From assembly GCF_022968395.1 (NCBI RefSeq), contig NZ_JALJQZ010000019.1, forward strand, positions 1 to 64,000: a DNA stretch of 64,000 bases, in the 5' to 3' direction. Under the pieces are notes generated by a model. The model had not been told where the DNA came from and ran no database searches. It worked only from the letters and a program-made list of their open reading frames with translations. Positions 24,601-33,463 of the stretch are shown piece after piece (the first letter of the stretch is position 1; each line of letters begins with the position of its first letter). The position numbers and the translations under genes were made by a program. Source of the stretch: Affinirhizobium lemnae. GTDB taxonomy: Bacteria; Pseudomonadota; Alphaproteobacteria; Rhizobiales; Rhizobiaceae.

Positions 24601-26376
24601 TCAGATTCCTTGCGCCTGCAGCCATAGTTCCAGAAGGCCAACCTGCCAGAGTTCGGAGCCCTGCAGCGGCGTGATGTGATCGGAGGGATTTGTGAAAAGC
24701 CGGTCGAGATAGGTTGGCCGGAAGATCGAGCGCTCGCGGGCAGCCTGCGAAGACATGGCGTCGCGCACCATGTCCAGATAGGGCCCATCGACATATTTCA
24801 GCTGCGGAACGGGGAAATAGCCCTTCTTCCGGTCGATCACCTCATGCGGCACCACAAGGCGGGCAGCGTCCTTGAGAACGCCCTTGCCGCCTTCGTTCAG
24901 CTTGAATTCCGGCGGGATTTTTGCGGCCAGCTCCACCAATTCGTGATCGAGGAAGGGGACGCGTGCTTCCAGTCCCCAGGCCATGGTCATGTTGTCGACG
25001 CGCTTGACCGGATCGTCCACCAGCATCACCTGGCTGTCGAGGCGAAGGGCGGCATCCACGGGCGTGGCTGCTCCTGCTTGCGTCAGATGCGCACGCACAA
25101 GTTCAAGGCTTGCATCGTGATCGGCAATCCAGTCATCGCCCAACTGGCTCTTCAGGGTCTCGTGGTTCCTGTCGAAGAACACACGGGCGTAATCACCCAC
25201 GACATCCTTTGAATCCCCAAGAGGTGGATACCAGTGATAGCCGCCAAATACCTCATCGGCACCCTGGCCCGATTGCACGACGCGAATGTGCTTCGACACT
25301 TCCTTGGCCAACAGGTAGAAGCCCACATTGTCGTAGGAGACCATGGGTTCCGACATGGCCGAGATCACGCCGGGAAGGGCCGCCATCAGCTGGTCGGATG
25401 GCACGAAGATCTTGTGATGGTCGGTACCGAAATGTTTTGCGATCAGATCGGAATAGACGAACTCGTCACCCTTTTCGCCATTCGATTCCTCAAAGCCGAC
25501 GGAAAAGGTCATCAGATCGTTCTGACCCTGTTCGGCCAACAGCCCGGTAATGATGCTGGAGTCCACACCGCCAGAGAGCAGCACGCCGACGGGTACATCT
25601 GCCACGGTGCGGCGCTTTACAGCCGCGCGCAGAGAACCCAGGACCAGGTCCCGCCAGTCCTCACGTGACAGACCTGCCATATAGGCATCACGCTCATAGG
25701 GCGGGTTCCAGTAACGGGTGTCCGTCTCGCTGCCATCGGGTTCGATTACGCGGATGGTTGCCGGGGGAAATTTCTTCACGCCATTCAGGATCGTGCGCGG
25801 TGGCGGCACCACGGCGTGGAAGCTCATGTAATGATGGAGTGCGATACGGTCGATGGAGGTATCGATGCCGCCGCCCTGAACGAGCGCGGGCAGGGACGAG
25901 GCAAAACGGACCGCACCATCGACATTCGCCAGATAGAGCGGCTTGATGCCGAAGCGGTCGCGGGCCATCACCACGCGGTTCGTATCACGCTCATGGATGA
26001 CGAAGGCGAACATGCCGTGAAAGCGGTTGACGCAGTCTATGCCCCAGGCATGCCACGCTTTGAGGATGACTTCCGTATCTCCATGCGAGAAGAAGCGGTA
26101 GCCTTCCGCCTCGAGATCAGCCCGCAGTTCGGGATAGTTGTATATGCAGCCGTTGAAGGCAATCGTCAGGCCGAGTTCGCCATCCACCATGGGCTGGCGT
26201 GCCTTTTCTGAAAGATCGATGATCGACAAGCGCCGATGCGCAAGTGCAGTCGAACCATGAATGACGAGACCTGAACCATCCGGCCCGCGAGGCGCGATCG
26301 CCTCCATCATTCTGGCCTGTACCATGGGGGAGGGCTGGGTGCCGTCGAACCGAATTTCTCCGCAGATGCCACACAC
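24601..26376 (-). CDS. asnO: N-acetylglutaminylglutamine amidotransferase
   Basis: 591 aa asparagine-synthetase-like enzyme that amidates N-acetyl-Gln-Gln to the compatible solute NAGGN. Residues 1-190 form a class II glutamine amidotransferase with the nucleophile Cys2 (MCGICGEI) exposed after Met removal, which fixes the start. The synthetase domain has the PP-loop SGGVDSSIITG near residue 268. NAGGN accumulates under osmotic stress in Sinorhizobium and Pseudomonas. First gene of the three-gene operon. Confidence 0.93.
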   Translation of the reverse strand: MCGICGEIRFDGTQPSPMVQARMMEAIAPRGPDGSGLVIHGSTALAHRRLSIIDLSEKARQPMVDGELGLTIAFNGCIYNYPELRADLEAEGYRFFSHGDTEVILKAWHAWGIDCVNRFHGMFAFVIHERDTNRVVMARDRFGIKPLYLANVDGAVRFASSLPALVQGGGIDTSIDRIALHHYMSFHAVVPPPRTILNGVKKFPPATIRVIEPDGSETDTRYWNPPYERDAYMAGLSREDWRDLVLGSLRAAVKRRTVADVPVGVLLSGGVDSSIITGLLAEQGQNDLMTFSVGFEESNGEKGDEFVYSDLIAKHFGTDHHKIFVPSDQLMAALPGVISAMSEPMVSYDNVGFYLLAKEVSKHIRVVQSGQGADEVFGGYHWYPPLGDSKDVVGDYARVFFDRNHETLKSQLGDDWIADHDASLELVRAHLTQAGAATPVDAALRLDSQVMLVDDPVKRVDNMTMAWGLEARVPFLDHELVELAAKIPPEFKLNEGGKGVLKDAARLVVPHEVIDRKKGYFPVPQLKYVDGPYLDMVRDAMSSQAARERSIFRPTYLDRLFTNPSDHITPLQGSELWQVGLLELWLQAQGI

Positions 26377-26439
26377 TGTTCTGTCCTTACCTCGCTGTCT
26401 TCATCGCATTTCACCCCGAAATTCGAGGCAATGAGACGT

Positions 26440-26497
26440 CAGGCCCGCGTTTGAGACGGGCCTGCACAGGAGGCCAAACGAGAAAATGCGCGTTTGG
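26440..26497. other. Two adjacent hairpins between asnO and the fucose operon
   Basis: An 8-bp stem (CAGGCCCG 26440-26447 with CGGGCCTG 26457-26464) and a 7-bp stem (CCAAACG 26474-26480 with CGTTTGG 26491-26497). They sit after the stop of the fuconate dehydratase gene and upstream of asnO, both on the minus strand. Neither has a T tract on that strand, so they are weak terminator candidates for the fucose operon or leader structures of asnO. Confidence 0.4.
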
Positions 26498-26541
26498 TTG
26501 CGATTTTTCTGGAACAGAATCCGGTTAGAGACTTCGCGTTC

Positions 26542-27852
26542 TCAAGCTGGACGGCTGTCGCCGGTACTGGCTTTCGTCGCGGCGAACTGGAATTGCACCA
26601 GCGTTTCCGGTTTCATTTCAATGGAAAAACCGGGCATGGAAGGCGGCATATAGGCGGCGTTCTCGATACGGCATGGGTCGAGGAAATGCTCATGCAGATG
26701 ATCGACATATTCGATGACGCGGCCTTCCTTGGTGCCGGACACCGCCACATAGTCGATCATCGAAAGGTGCTGCACATATTCGCACAGCCCCACGCCACCG
26801 GCATGCGGCCATACCGGCAGGCCAAACTTCGCCGCAATCAGCAGAACGGCCAGAACCTCGTTCAACCCGCCCATGCGGCAACTATCGATCTGCACGATGT
26901 CGATAGCGCCTTCCGCGATGAACTGCTTGAACATGATGCGGTTCTGGCACATCTCGCCCGTTGCGACCTTTACCGGCGCAATGGACTGGCGGATCTTTCG
27001 GTGACCGGCCACATCATCAGGGCTTGTCGGTTCTTCAATGAAGAAGGGCTTGCAGAAGGAAAGCTGCTTCACCCAGTCTATGGCCTGATCAACTTCCCAG
27101 ACCTGATTGGCATCAATCATCAGGTAGCGGTCTGGGCCAATCACTTCGCGGGCAATGCGCAGGCGGCGGATATCATCCTCAAGATCGCGCCCCACTTTCA
27201 TCTTGATGTGGTTGAAGCCCGCGTCGATTGCCTCCTGGCACAGTCGGCGCAGCTTCTCGTCGTCATAGCCCAGCCATCCGGCAGAAGTCGTATAGCAGGC
27301 GTAACCTTCGCGTTCGAGGGTCGCGATGCGTTCCGCCTTGCCAGCCTCGGCTCGCTTCAGAATCGCAATCGCTTCCTCGCGGGTCAGCGCGTCAGTCAGA
27401 TAGCGGTAGTCGACGATATCAGCGATATCTTCCGGTGACATGTCCGCCACCAGCCGCCAGACGGGTTTGCCTTCCTGTTTTGCAAGAAGATCCCAGAAGG
27501 CGTTGACCACGGCACCGGTCGCAAGGTGTATGGCGCCCTTGTCTGGCCCGATCCAGCGCAACTGGCTATCGCCCGTCAGATGGCGCCAGAACTTGCCGGG
27601 TGCCGCCTTGAAGGTTGCGAGATCACTTCCCACCACAAGATGGCGCATCGCCTCGATGGCCATGCAGCAGATGTCATTGCCGCGGCCGATGGTGAAGGTC
27701 AGGCCATGCCCGGCAAGGCCGGGCACGTCGGTTTCGAGGATCACATAGGCTGCCGAATAATCGGGATCCGGGTTCATGGCATCCGAACCATCAAGGCTCT
27801 GCGATGTCGGGAACCTGAGATCGACGATCCGCATGTCGGTTATTTTGGCCAT
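26542..27852 (-). CDS. L-fuconate dehydratase
   Basis: 436 aa enolase-superfamily enzyme (mandelate racemase-like). The Lys-x-Lys pair is in HIKMKVGRD near residue 218. Metal ligands lie in MIDANQVWEVDQA, FFIEEPTSPDD and VATGEMCQN, and a catalytic His in PHAGGVGLCEY. The N-terminal insert DPDYSAAYVILETDVPG and the overall length match fuconate dehydratases. It converts L-fuconate to 2-keto-3-deoxy-L-fuconate. ATG 27852 fits the GGAGA site better than the ATG at 27858. Last gene of a six-gene minus-strand operon. Confidence 0.9.
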   Translation of the reverse strand: MAKITDMRIVDLRFPTSQSLDGSDAMNPDPDYSAAYVILETDVPGLAGHGLTFTIGRGNDICCMAIEAMRHLVVGSDLATFKAAPGKFWRHLTGDSQLRWIGPDKGAIHLATGAVVNAFWDLLAKQEGKPVWRLVADMSPEDIADIVDYRYLTDALTREEAIAILKRAEAGKAERIATLEREGYACYTTSAGWLGYDDEKLRRLCQEAIDAGFNHIKMKVGRDLEDDIRRLRIAREVIGPDRYLMIDANQVWEVDQAIDWVKQLSFCKPFFIEEPTSPDDVAGHRKIRQSIAPVKVATGEMCQNRIMFKQFIAEGAIDIVQIDSCRMGGLNEVLAVLLIAAKFGLPVWPHAGGVGLCEYVQHLSMIDYVAVSGTKEGRVIEYVDHLHEHFLDPCRIENAAYMPPSMPGFSIEMKPETLVQFQFAATKASTGDSRPA

Positions 27853-27905
27853 GCTCATTCTCCGGGCAGCTTTATGAGTAAGAGACGATCAGGTATCGGC
27901 GCGGC

Positions 27906-28751
27906 TTATGTATCGGCGCGGAAAGTCTGCTTCTGTGTGCCGAGGCCTTCAATGCCGAGCTCGACGACATCTCCGGGCTTGAGATAGCGCGGCGGCTTCA
28001 GACCCATGCCGACGCCCGGAGGCGTGCCGGTGGAAATGACATCACCCGGATGCAGGCTCATGAACTGGCTGAGATAGGACACGAGGAAGGCCACGCCATA
28101 AACCATGGTGGCGGTGGAGCCGTTCTGCATGGTTTCACCGTTGACCTTGAGCCACATGTTGAGGTTCTGCGGATCGGCAACCTCATCCTTTGTCACCAGC
28201 CAGGGGCCTATGGGACCGAAGGTGTCGCAGGATTTACCCTTGGTCCACTGGCCGGAACGCTCGGTCTGGAAAGCGCGCTCGGATACATCGTGGCTCACGC
28301 AGTAGCCAGCCACGTAATCCAATGCTTCCGCTTCGGACACGTATTTCGCCTTTTTGCCGATGACGATGCCAAGCTCGACTTCCCAGTCGGTCTTTTCAGA
28401 GCCGCGCGGGATCAGCACATCGTCGTTCGGGCCGCAGATGGCGGAGCTTGCCTTCATGAAGATGACTGGCTCCGGCGGAACCGCCATGCCGGATTCTGCG
28501 GCGTGATCCGAATAGTTAAGGCCGATGCAGATGAACTTGCCGGTATTGGCGACGCAGGGGCCAAGACGTTCGGAGGCTGCCACTTCCGGCAGAGAAGATG
28601 CGTCCAGGGCAGCCAGCTTTGCCAGATTGGCCGGGTCCAGAACGGAGCCGGACAGATCGGCCACATGGGCGGAAATATCGCGGATCTTGCCATTGGCGTC
28701 CACCATGGCCGGACGTTCGGAACCGGGCGCGCCGTAACGAAGCAGTTTCAT
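27906..28751 (-). CDS. Fumarylacetoacetate hydrolase-family enzyme (probable 2,4-diketo-3-deoxy-L-fuconate hydrolase)
   Basis: 281 aa FAH-fold hydrolase. Metal-binding residues occur in ICIGLNYSDHAAES, DWEVELGIVIGK and GTPPGVGMGLKPP. In the non-phosphorylating fucose route the FAH member splits 2,4-diketo-3-deoxy-L-fuconate to pyruvate and L-lactate. The flanking SDR and dehydratase genes support that substrate over ureidoglycolate, a common automated name. ATG 28751 follows AAGGAC at good spacing; the longer open frame to 29015 overlaps the SDR gene and is spurious. Confidence 0.87.
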   Translation of the reverse strand: MKLLRYGAPGSERPAMVDANGKIRDISAHVADLSGSVLDPANLAKLAALDASSLPEVAASERLGPCVANTGKFICIGLNYSDHAAESGMAVPPEPVIFMKASSAICGPNDDVLIPRGSEKTDWEVELGIVIGKKAKYVSEAEALDYVAGYCVSHDVSERAFQTERSGQWTKGKSCDTFGPIGPWLVTKDEVADPQNLNMWLKVNGETMQNGSTATMVYGVAFLVSYLSQFMSLHPGDVISTGTPPGVGMGLKPPRYLKPGDVVELGIEGLGTQKQTFRADT

Positions 28752-28776
28752 GTTCAAGTCCTTCTTGATGCGTGAT

Positions 28777-29508
28777 TCAGATGGTCCAGCCGCCGTCGAT
28801 GGCGATGGCCTGACCGGATGTGTAGGTGGCACCTGCCAGATAGACGGCGAGATCGGCAATCTCTTCCGGGTCGCCAATGCGGCCGATCGGCTGGCGAGCC
28901 ACGAAGGCTGCGCGGGCCTTTTCATAATCGCCCTGCGCACGCAGGCGCTCCTGCAAGGACGGGCTATCGACCGTGCCGGGGCAGATGGCGTTGCAGCGAA
29001 TATTGTGCGCCACATAGTCGGCGGCGACGGCCTTGGTCAGGCCGATCACGGCTGCCTTCGAGACGCCATAGGCGAAACGGTTCGGCACGCCCTTGATGCT
29101 GGAGGCGACGGAAGACATGTTGATGATCGCGCCATCCTTGCGCTCGATCATGCCCGGAAGCACGGCGCGAATGGTGCGGATCATCGCCTTGACGTTGAGG
29201 TCGATGGCGAAATCGAGGTCGCTATCCTTCATTTCGAGAATGGAGCCGCCGTGGACGACGCCTGCACAATTGAACAGTACGTCCACCTGCCCGATGTAAT
29301 CGACGCAGGCCGTCACGGCTGCCTCATCCAGCACGTCGAGCGTACGTGTTCTCAGGCCGCCGAGCTTGGGCAATTCCTTCAGCGTCTTCTCGTTGATATC
29401 CGTCGCATGAACCGAGGCCCCCGCCTTGGCGAAGGCGATTGCGCTTGCGCGACCGATGCCTTGCCCCGCAGCGGTGATGAGTACCGTCTTCCCTCTCAGA
29501 TCCGCCAT
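28777..29508 (-). CDS. Short-chain dehydrogenase (probable 2-keto-3-deoxy-L-fuconate dehydrogenase)
   Basis: 243 aa classical SDR: TAAGQGIG cofactor loop at residues 12-19, NCAG, the catalytic Ser in MSSVAS and YGVSK. It is closest in feel to the BDH2-like group used for 2-keto-3-deoxy-L-fuconate. ATG 29508 (MADLRGK) is chosen; an upstream start at 29598 would add 30 non-conserved residues and reach the next gene. Lies between the Zn-alcohol dehydrogenase and FAH genes. Confidence 0.87.
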   Translation of the reverse strand: MADLRGKTVLITAAGQGIGRASAIAFAKAGASVHATDINEKTLKELPKLGGLRTRTLDVLDEAAVTACVDYIGQVDVLFNCAGVVHGGSILEMKDSDLDFAIDLNVKAMIRTIRAVLPGMIERKDGAIINMSSVASSIKGVPNRFAYGVSKAAVIGLTKAVAADYVAHNIRCNAICPGTVDSPSLQERLRAQGDYEKARAAFVARQPIGRIGDPEEIADLAVYLAGATYTSGQAIAIDGGWTI

Positions 29509-29604
29509 GTTCGTCTCTTCTCCCGGCTCTCTGGCCTCTTTGTCGTAATGGCGCAGATTTTCCCCTCGCAGATCTGTTTGCAAGGACGATTTATGCAAAA
29601 TCCG

Positions 29605-30612
29605 TCACACGCTGATCATTGCCTTCACAACACCCGCAGCAGGGTCGGTCAGGCCACCGAAAAGCTGCGGTACGTCCGAGAGGTTCATGCGATGGGTGAT
29701 CAGCGCATCCGGCACTTCGCCTGCACGCATGGCGGCCATCACATATTCGAAGTCTGAAATCGTGGCGTTGCGGCTGCCGAGCAGTGTCGTTTCGCGCTTG
29801 TGGAATTCAGGATCGTTGAAGGTAATGTCGGACGCCACGATGGAAACCAGAACATAGGTCCCCGCATGGGCGACGAAGCCGAAGCCGCGCTCGATGGCCT
29901 TCGGGTTGCCGGTCGCATCGAACACGGCTTCGAAGAAATTGCCGTCGGTAATGTGTGAAAGCTCTTCCCGATCGCCCTCGCCAAGCTTAACCAGCGAGGT
30001 GATGCCGAGGTGATCGCGCGCGAAATCCAGCCGATCCTGGCGGCTGTCGATCAGCGTCACATCCGAACCCTCCAGCTTTGCAAACAGAGCGACGGCGAGA
30101 CCGATCGGGCCCGCGCCCGCGATCAGCACCTTCTCGCCGCCACGAAGACCGGCACGGCGAACCGCATGCGCACCGATGGCCAGAAACTCCACCATGGCGG
30201 CCTGATCCAGCGTCAGGCCATCGGCCTTGATCAGGAATTCTTCCGGCAGGCAGAGATACTCCGTCATCCCGCCATCCCGATGAACGCCCAGCACGCCGAT
30301 ATTGCGGCAGCAATTGGTGCGCCCCTTGCGGCAGGCATCACAGGTTCCGCAGGAGATGTAGGGGATTATCGATACCGTATCGCCGGTCTCGAAGCGGCTC
30401 CCCTCTGCCGGTTCCACAATCGTTGCCGCCAGTTCGTGACCCATCACGCGCGGATAGGAGAGATAGGGCTGATTGCCGGTAAAGATGTGCAGATCGGTGC
30501 CGCATACGCCGACGCGACGAATGCGCACCAGCGCCTCGCCCGCAGCGGGAACGGGCTTGTCCCGTTCGATGGCGGACAGGCTTCCGGGGGTATCGCAGAC
30601 GATGGTCAGCAT
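29605..30612 (-). CDS. Zinc-dependent alcohol dehydrogenase (sugar/polyol type)
   Basis: 335 aa medium-chain dehydrogenase. Catalytic zinc residues occur in RVGVCGTDLHIF and MGHELAATIVEPAEG; the structural zinc cysteines are in SCGTCDACRKGRTNCC; the Rossmann loop is VLIAGAGPIGLAVALF. The substrate is unknown. In this operon it could oxidise L-fucose, L-galactose, D-arabinose or a downstream product, alongside the aldo/keto reductase. Its start lies 5 bp after the amidohydrolase stop. Confidence 0.85.
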   Translation of the reverse strand: MLTIVCDTPGSLSAIERDKPVPAAGEALVRIRRVGVCGTDLHIFTGNQPYLSYPRVMGHELAATIVEPAEGSRFETGDTVSIIPYISCGTCDACRKGRTNCCRNIGVLGVHRDGGMTEYLCLPEEFLIKADGLTLDQAAMVEFLAIGAHAVRRAGLRGGEKVLIAGAGPIGLAVALFAKLEGSDVTLIDSRQDRLDFARDHLGITSLVKLGEGDREELSHITDGNFFEAVFDATGNPKAIERGFGFVAHAGTYVLVSIVASDITFNDPEFHKRETTLLGSRNATISDFEYVMAAMRAGEVPDALITHRMNLSDVPQLFGGLTDPAAGVVKAMISV

Positions 30613-30616
30613 GGTC

Positions 30617-31438
30617 TTATCCGTTCAGTCGATAGAAGGTGGAAGCATTGCCGCCAAAGACGGCCTGATGGTGGTCTGTGGGAACGATTTCGCGGCACTG
30701 ATCATGCCAGCCTTGATAGTCGCCTGCCAGACGCAAGACCGGCCAGTCACTTCCCCAGAGGGTGCGCTCAGGTCCAAAGAGATCGAGAATGGTTTCCGCA
30801 TAGGGCCGGATTGCCTGGGGCTTCTGGTCGCCTGCTTCCGTCAGCAAGCCGGACAGCTTGCAGGAGACGTTCGGAAGCTGGCTCAATGCCTCCATACCCT
30901 TGCGCCACAGGCTAATCTTGCCATCTGCGATATAGGCCTTGGCGCCATGGTCGATGACGATGCGAAGTTGCGAATGCTGTTTTGCAAATTCGTGGAAATG
31001 CGGCAGATGCGGCGGCAGGATGAGCGCATCAAAGGCGAGATCATGCTCGATCATGGTCTTTATTGCGGGTTCGACAGCAGAATCGCAGATCCATCTCAGA
31101 TCGCTGATGCCCTGCAACATGGGGCGCAGGCCTTTGAGCTTCGGATGCTTTGCAAACTTGCGAACGCGCTCTGCCGCATCCGGTGCTTTCAGATCAGTCC
31201 AGCCAACGACGCCCTTGATGAAGGCATGGTGATCCGCCAGATCCAGCATGTAGACCGTATCGTCTTCGCTCTCACGCGTCTGGACCAGTATCGTGCCATC
31301 CGCTTGGGCCGATTTCAGCAGCGGCTCGAGATCTGACGGTTCGAAATCGCGGAAGATTGGTTCCAGATCCGGCGTTGGCCATTCGCCAACGCGGTCTGCC
31401 ATTCGCCAAAAGTGCTGGTGCGCGTCAATCACCGGCAT
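30617..31438 (-). CDS. Amidohydrolase-family lactonase (probable L-fuconolactonase)
   Basis: 273 aa amidohydrolase-2 TIM barrel. The metal motif VIDAHQHFW is at the N-terminus, with VVGWTDLKAP, IVIDHGAK and GSDWPVLRLAGDY further on. This subgroup hydrolyses L-fucono-1,5-lactone or similar sugar lactones. ATG 31438 has GGAG nine bases upstream and leaves a 4-bp gap from the aldo/keto reductase stop; 31456 would overlap that gene. Confidence 0.87.
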   Translation of the reverse strand: MPVIDAHQHFWRMADRVGEWPTPDLEPIFRDFEPSDLEPLLKSAQADGTILVQTRESEDDTVYMLDLADHHAFIKGVVGWTDLKAPDAAERVRKFAKHPKLKGLRPMLQGISDLRWICDSAVEPAIKTMIEHDLAFDALILPPHLPHFHEFAKQHSQLRIVIDHGAKAYIADGKISLWRKGMEALSQLPNVSCKLSGLLTEAGDQKPQAIRPYAETILDLFGPERTLWGSDWPVLRLAGDYQGWHDQCREIVPTDHHQAVFGGNASTFYRLNG

Positions 31439-31442
31439 GTGC

Positions 31443-32456
31443 TCAGGCTCCATCACCCGGAACCGGAGCGCCCTCGGCGATCAGGCCGCGCTTCTTGAGG
31501 TTGGACCAGAAGGAGGCCGGGATGTCTTCCGCGAACCAGGCGGCGTTGGCCTTCAACTGTTCGCCATTGCGCGCACCGGAAACAATGGTGAGGGAGGCCG
31601 GATGGGCCAGCGGAAACTGCAGGGCTGCGGCCTGCATGGTCACGCCTTCTTCCTCGCAGGCGGCCTGTAGCGAATCCACCCGCGCCAGCAACTCAGGCGG
31701 TGCGTCCGTATAATTGAATTTCCTGTTGCCAGCCAGAATGCCGGAATTGAAGGCACCGGCGATCACGATGCCGACGCCTTTTTTGGCGCAGTCATCCATG
31801 AAGGAAAGGCTTTGTTGTTCCAGCAGCGTGTATCTTCCCGCCAGCATGCAGATGTCGATGTCGGCCACCTGCATGGCATCGCGAATGATCTCCCATTCGT
31901 TGACACCAAGGCCAATCGCGCGGGTTGAGCCTTCCTCGCGCAGCTTGCCAAGCGCACGGAAGCCGCCGCCTTCGGTCAACTGGCTCCAGTAATGCTCGTG
32001 TTGCTCGCCATGGGTCACGGTGCCGATGTCGTGCACATAGAGAATGTCGGGCTTGAGAATGCCCAGCCGCTGCTGGCTTGCCTCGAAGGAGCGCATGACG
32101 CCGTCATAGTTGTAGTCGAACACCGGGCGAAACGGCAGCGGTTCTGCATAGCCCTGTTCTTCCGGGCCGACGCTCTCGTCCGGTACCATCACACGCCCCA
32201 CCTTGGTGCTCACGACATAATCTTCGCGCGGAAGATCAGTCAGCATCGTTCCGAGCCGTCGTTCGGAACGGGTGAAGCCGTAAAACGGGGCCGTATCGAA
32301 GTAGCGCAGCCCTGCATCCCAGGATGCCGTGAAGGCGCTCTTGGATTCGTCATAGGATGTCACACGGTAGAGATTGCCCATCTGGGCACAGCCGAGGCCC
32401 ATGCCAGTCAGGCTGACACCGGTACGTGCATGAATGTGTCGATCGGTAATGTTCAT
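31443..32456 (-). CDS. Aldo/keto reductase (probable L-fucose dehydrogenase)
   Basis: 337 aa AKR barrel with the catalytic Asp and Tyr in YFDTAPFYGFTRSE, Lys in VVSTKVGRV and His in ILYVHDIG. It belongs to the pyridoxal/L-fucose/D-threo-aldose 1-dehydrogenase branch, which oxidises L-fucose to the lactone. First gene of the operon; ATG 32456 follows GGAGGA. The gene order AKR, ADH-associated lactonase, SDR, FAH, dehydratase gives a complete L-fucose to pyruvate plus lactate route. Confidence 0.86.
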   Translation of the reverse strand: MNITDRHIHARTGVSLTGMGLGCAQMGNLYRVTSYDESKSAFTASWDAGLRYFDTAPFYGFTRSERRLGTMLTDLPREDYVVSTKVGRVMVPDESVGPEEQGYAEPLPFRPVFDYNYDGVMRSFEASQQRLGILKPDILYVHDIGTVTHGEQHEHYWSQLTEGGGFRALGKLREEGSTRAIGLGVNEWEIIRDAMQVADIDICMLAGRYTLLEQQSLSFMDDCAKKGVGIVIAGAFNSGILAGNRKFNYTDAPPELLARVDSLQAACEEEGVTMQAAALQFPLAHPASLTIVSGARNGEQLKANAAWFAEDIPASFWSNLKKRGLIAEGAPVPGDGA

Positions 32457-32674
32457 CCGAGGTCTTCCTCCGGCCCGACATGTCACATTTGCCAGGCATT
32501 CTCCCTTGGAGGCTAGTGGTACGCGCGCTGATGAAACTGGTCAAGCCAATTTCGAAAAGCCTTCGGTTACCACATGCAGGTTTGATGATAGATCTTGTAA
32601 TTCAATGCATCTATGCCGGTCTTGCCAGTTTATTTTTCCATGCCTATGGTAAGGCCAAATCATCGAGAGCCGTC

Positions 32675-33367
32675 ATGAACAGTATCCGGCCCGTCGAGCG
32701 ACGGCTTTACCAGCAGGTGGCGGACCAGATCCGCGCCTTGATCCAGACGGGGCATTTCCGGCTGGGGCAGCGCTTGCCTGCGGAGCGGGAACTCGCCCAG
32801 CAGCTGGGGGTTTCACGGCCGTCTCTTCGCGAGGCCCTGATTGCGCTTGAGATCGAAGGTGCCGTCGAGATCCGCATGGGGTCCGGCATCTATGTCAGCT
32901 CCAGCACCGAGCGGCGCAGCGTTTCAAGCTCCATCGGTGAAAGCCCGGTCGAGTTGATGGAGGCCCGGGCCATGGTCGAGAGCACGATCATTGTACAGGC
33001 CTGCGCCCGAATAACACTGGAGGGTTTGAAATCCGTTCGCCAGATTCTTGAAAGCATGCGCACCGATGTTGCCGAGGGGCGCAAGCCCGTTGAACTGGAC
33101 CGTCAATTTCACCTTACTATCGCGCAGCAGGCTGGAAACGGTGTTTTGACGCGACTTGTCGGTGATCTCTTCGATGAGCGGCATAGCCCACTGGCAACAC
33201 AATTGCGCGAGCATTTTGAGACGCCGGACATCTGGAGTCTGGCTCTTTCCGAGCACGAGGCGATTTTTGCCGCGCTCGAAGCTCGCGATCCTCTTCTGGC
33301 CCAGGTAGCCATGCACCGTCATCTGGAACAATCCAAACGCCGCTGGCTCGACAGTGAACCGCGTTAG
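32675..33367 (+). CDS. FadR-type GntR regulator
   Basis: 230 aa. The N-terminal GntR winged helix (residues ~8-75) includes LGQRLPAERELAQQLGVSRPSLREALIALE, and a C-terminal all-helical FCD domain follows with metal-type histidines (FHLTIAQQAGN, MHRHLEQSKRRW). It is divergent from the fucose operon, so it is its probable repressor. ATG 32675 marks the family start; an open frame extends 195 nt further upstream but overlaps the promoter. The 218-bp promoter region has no operator palindrome I could call. Confidence 0.88.
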   Translation: MNSIRPVERRLYQQVADQIRALIQTGHFRLGQRLPAERELAQQLGVSRPSLREALIALEIEGAVEIRMGSGIYVSSSTERRSVSSSIGESPVELMEARAMVESTIIVQACARITLEGLKSVRQILESMRTDVAEGRKPVELDRQFHLTIAQQAGNGVLTRLVGDLFDERHSPLATQLREHFETPDIWSLALSEHEAIFAALEARDPLLAQVAMHRHLEQSKRRWLDSEPR

Positions 33368-33463
33368 CCGATTTCTTCAACGCATTTCCGGACGCAAAAC
33401 CGCTCGACACTTTTGCTGGAAATGCTCGCTGAACCAAGGACCTCCGGGGAGGAGGAAGACATC

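Noticed and set aside
28752-29015. Extended N-terminus of the FAH-family protein
   Set aside because: It is a shadow frame over the SDR gene; the true start has AAGGAC at proper distance.
32480-32674. Long N-terminal extension of the GntR regulator with a hydrophobic stretch
   Set aside because: It would occupy the promoter of the divergent operon, and the family sequence starts at 32675.
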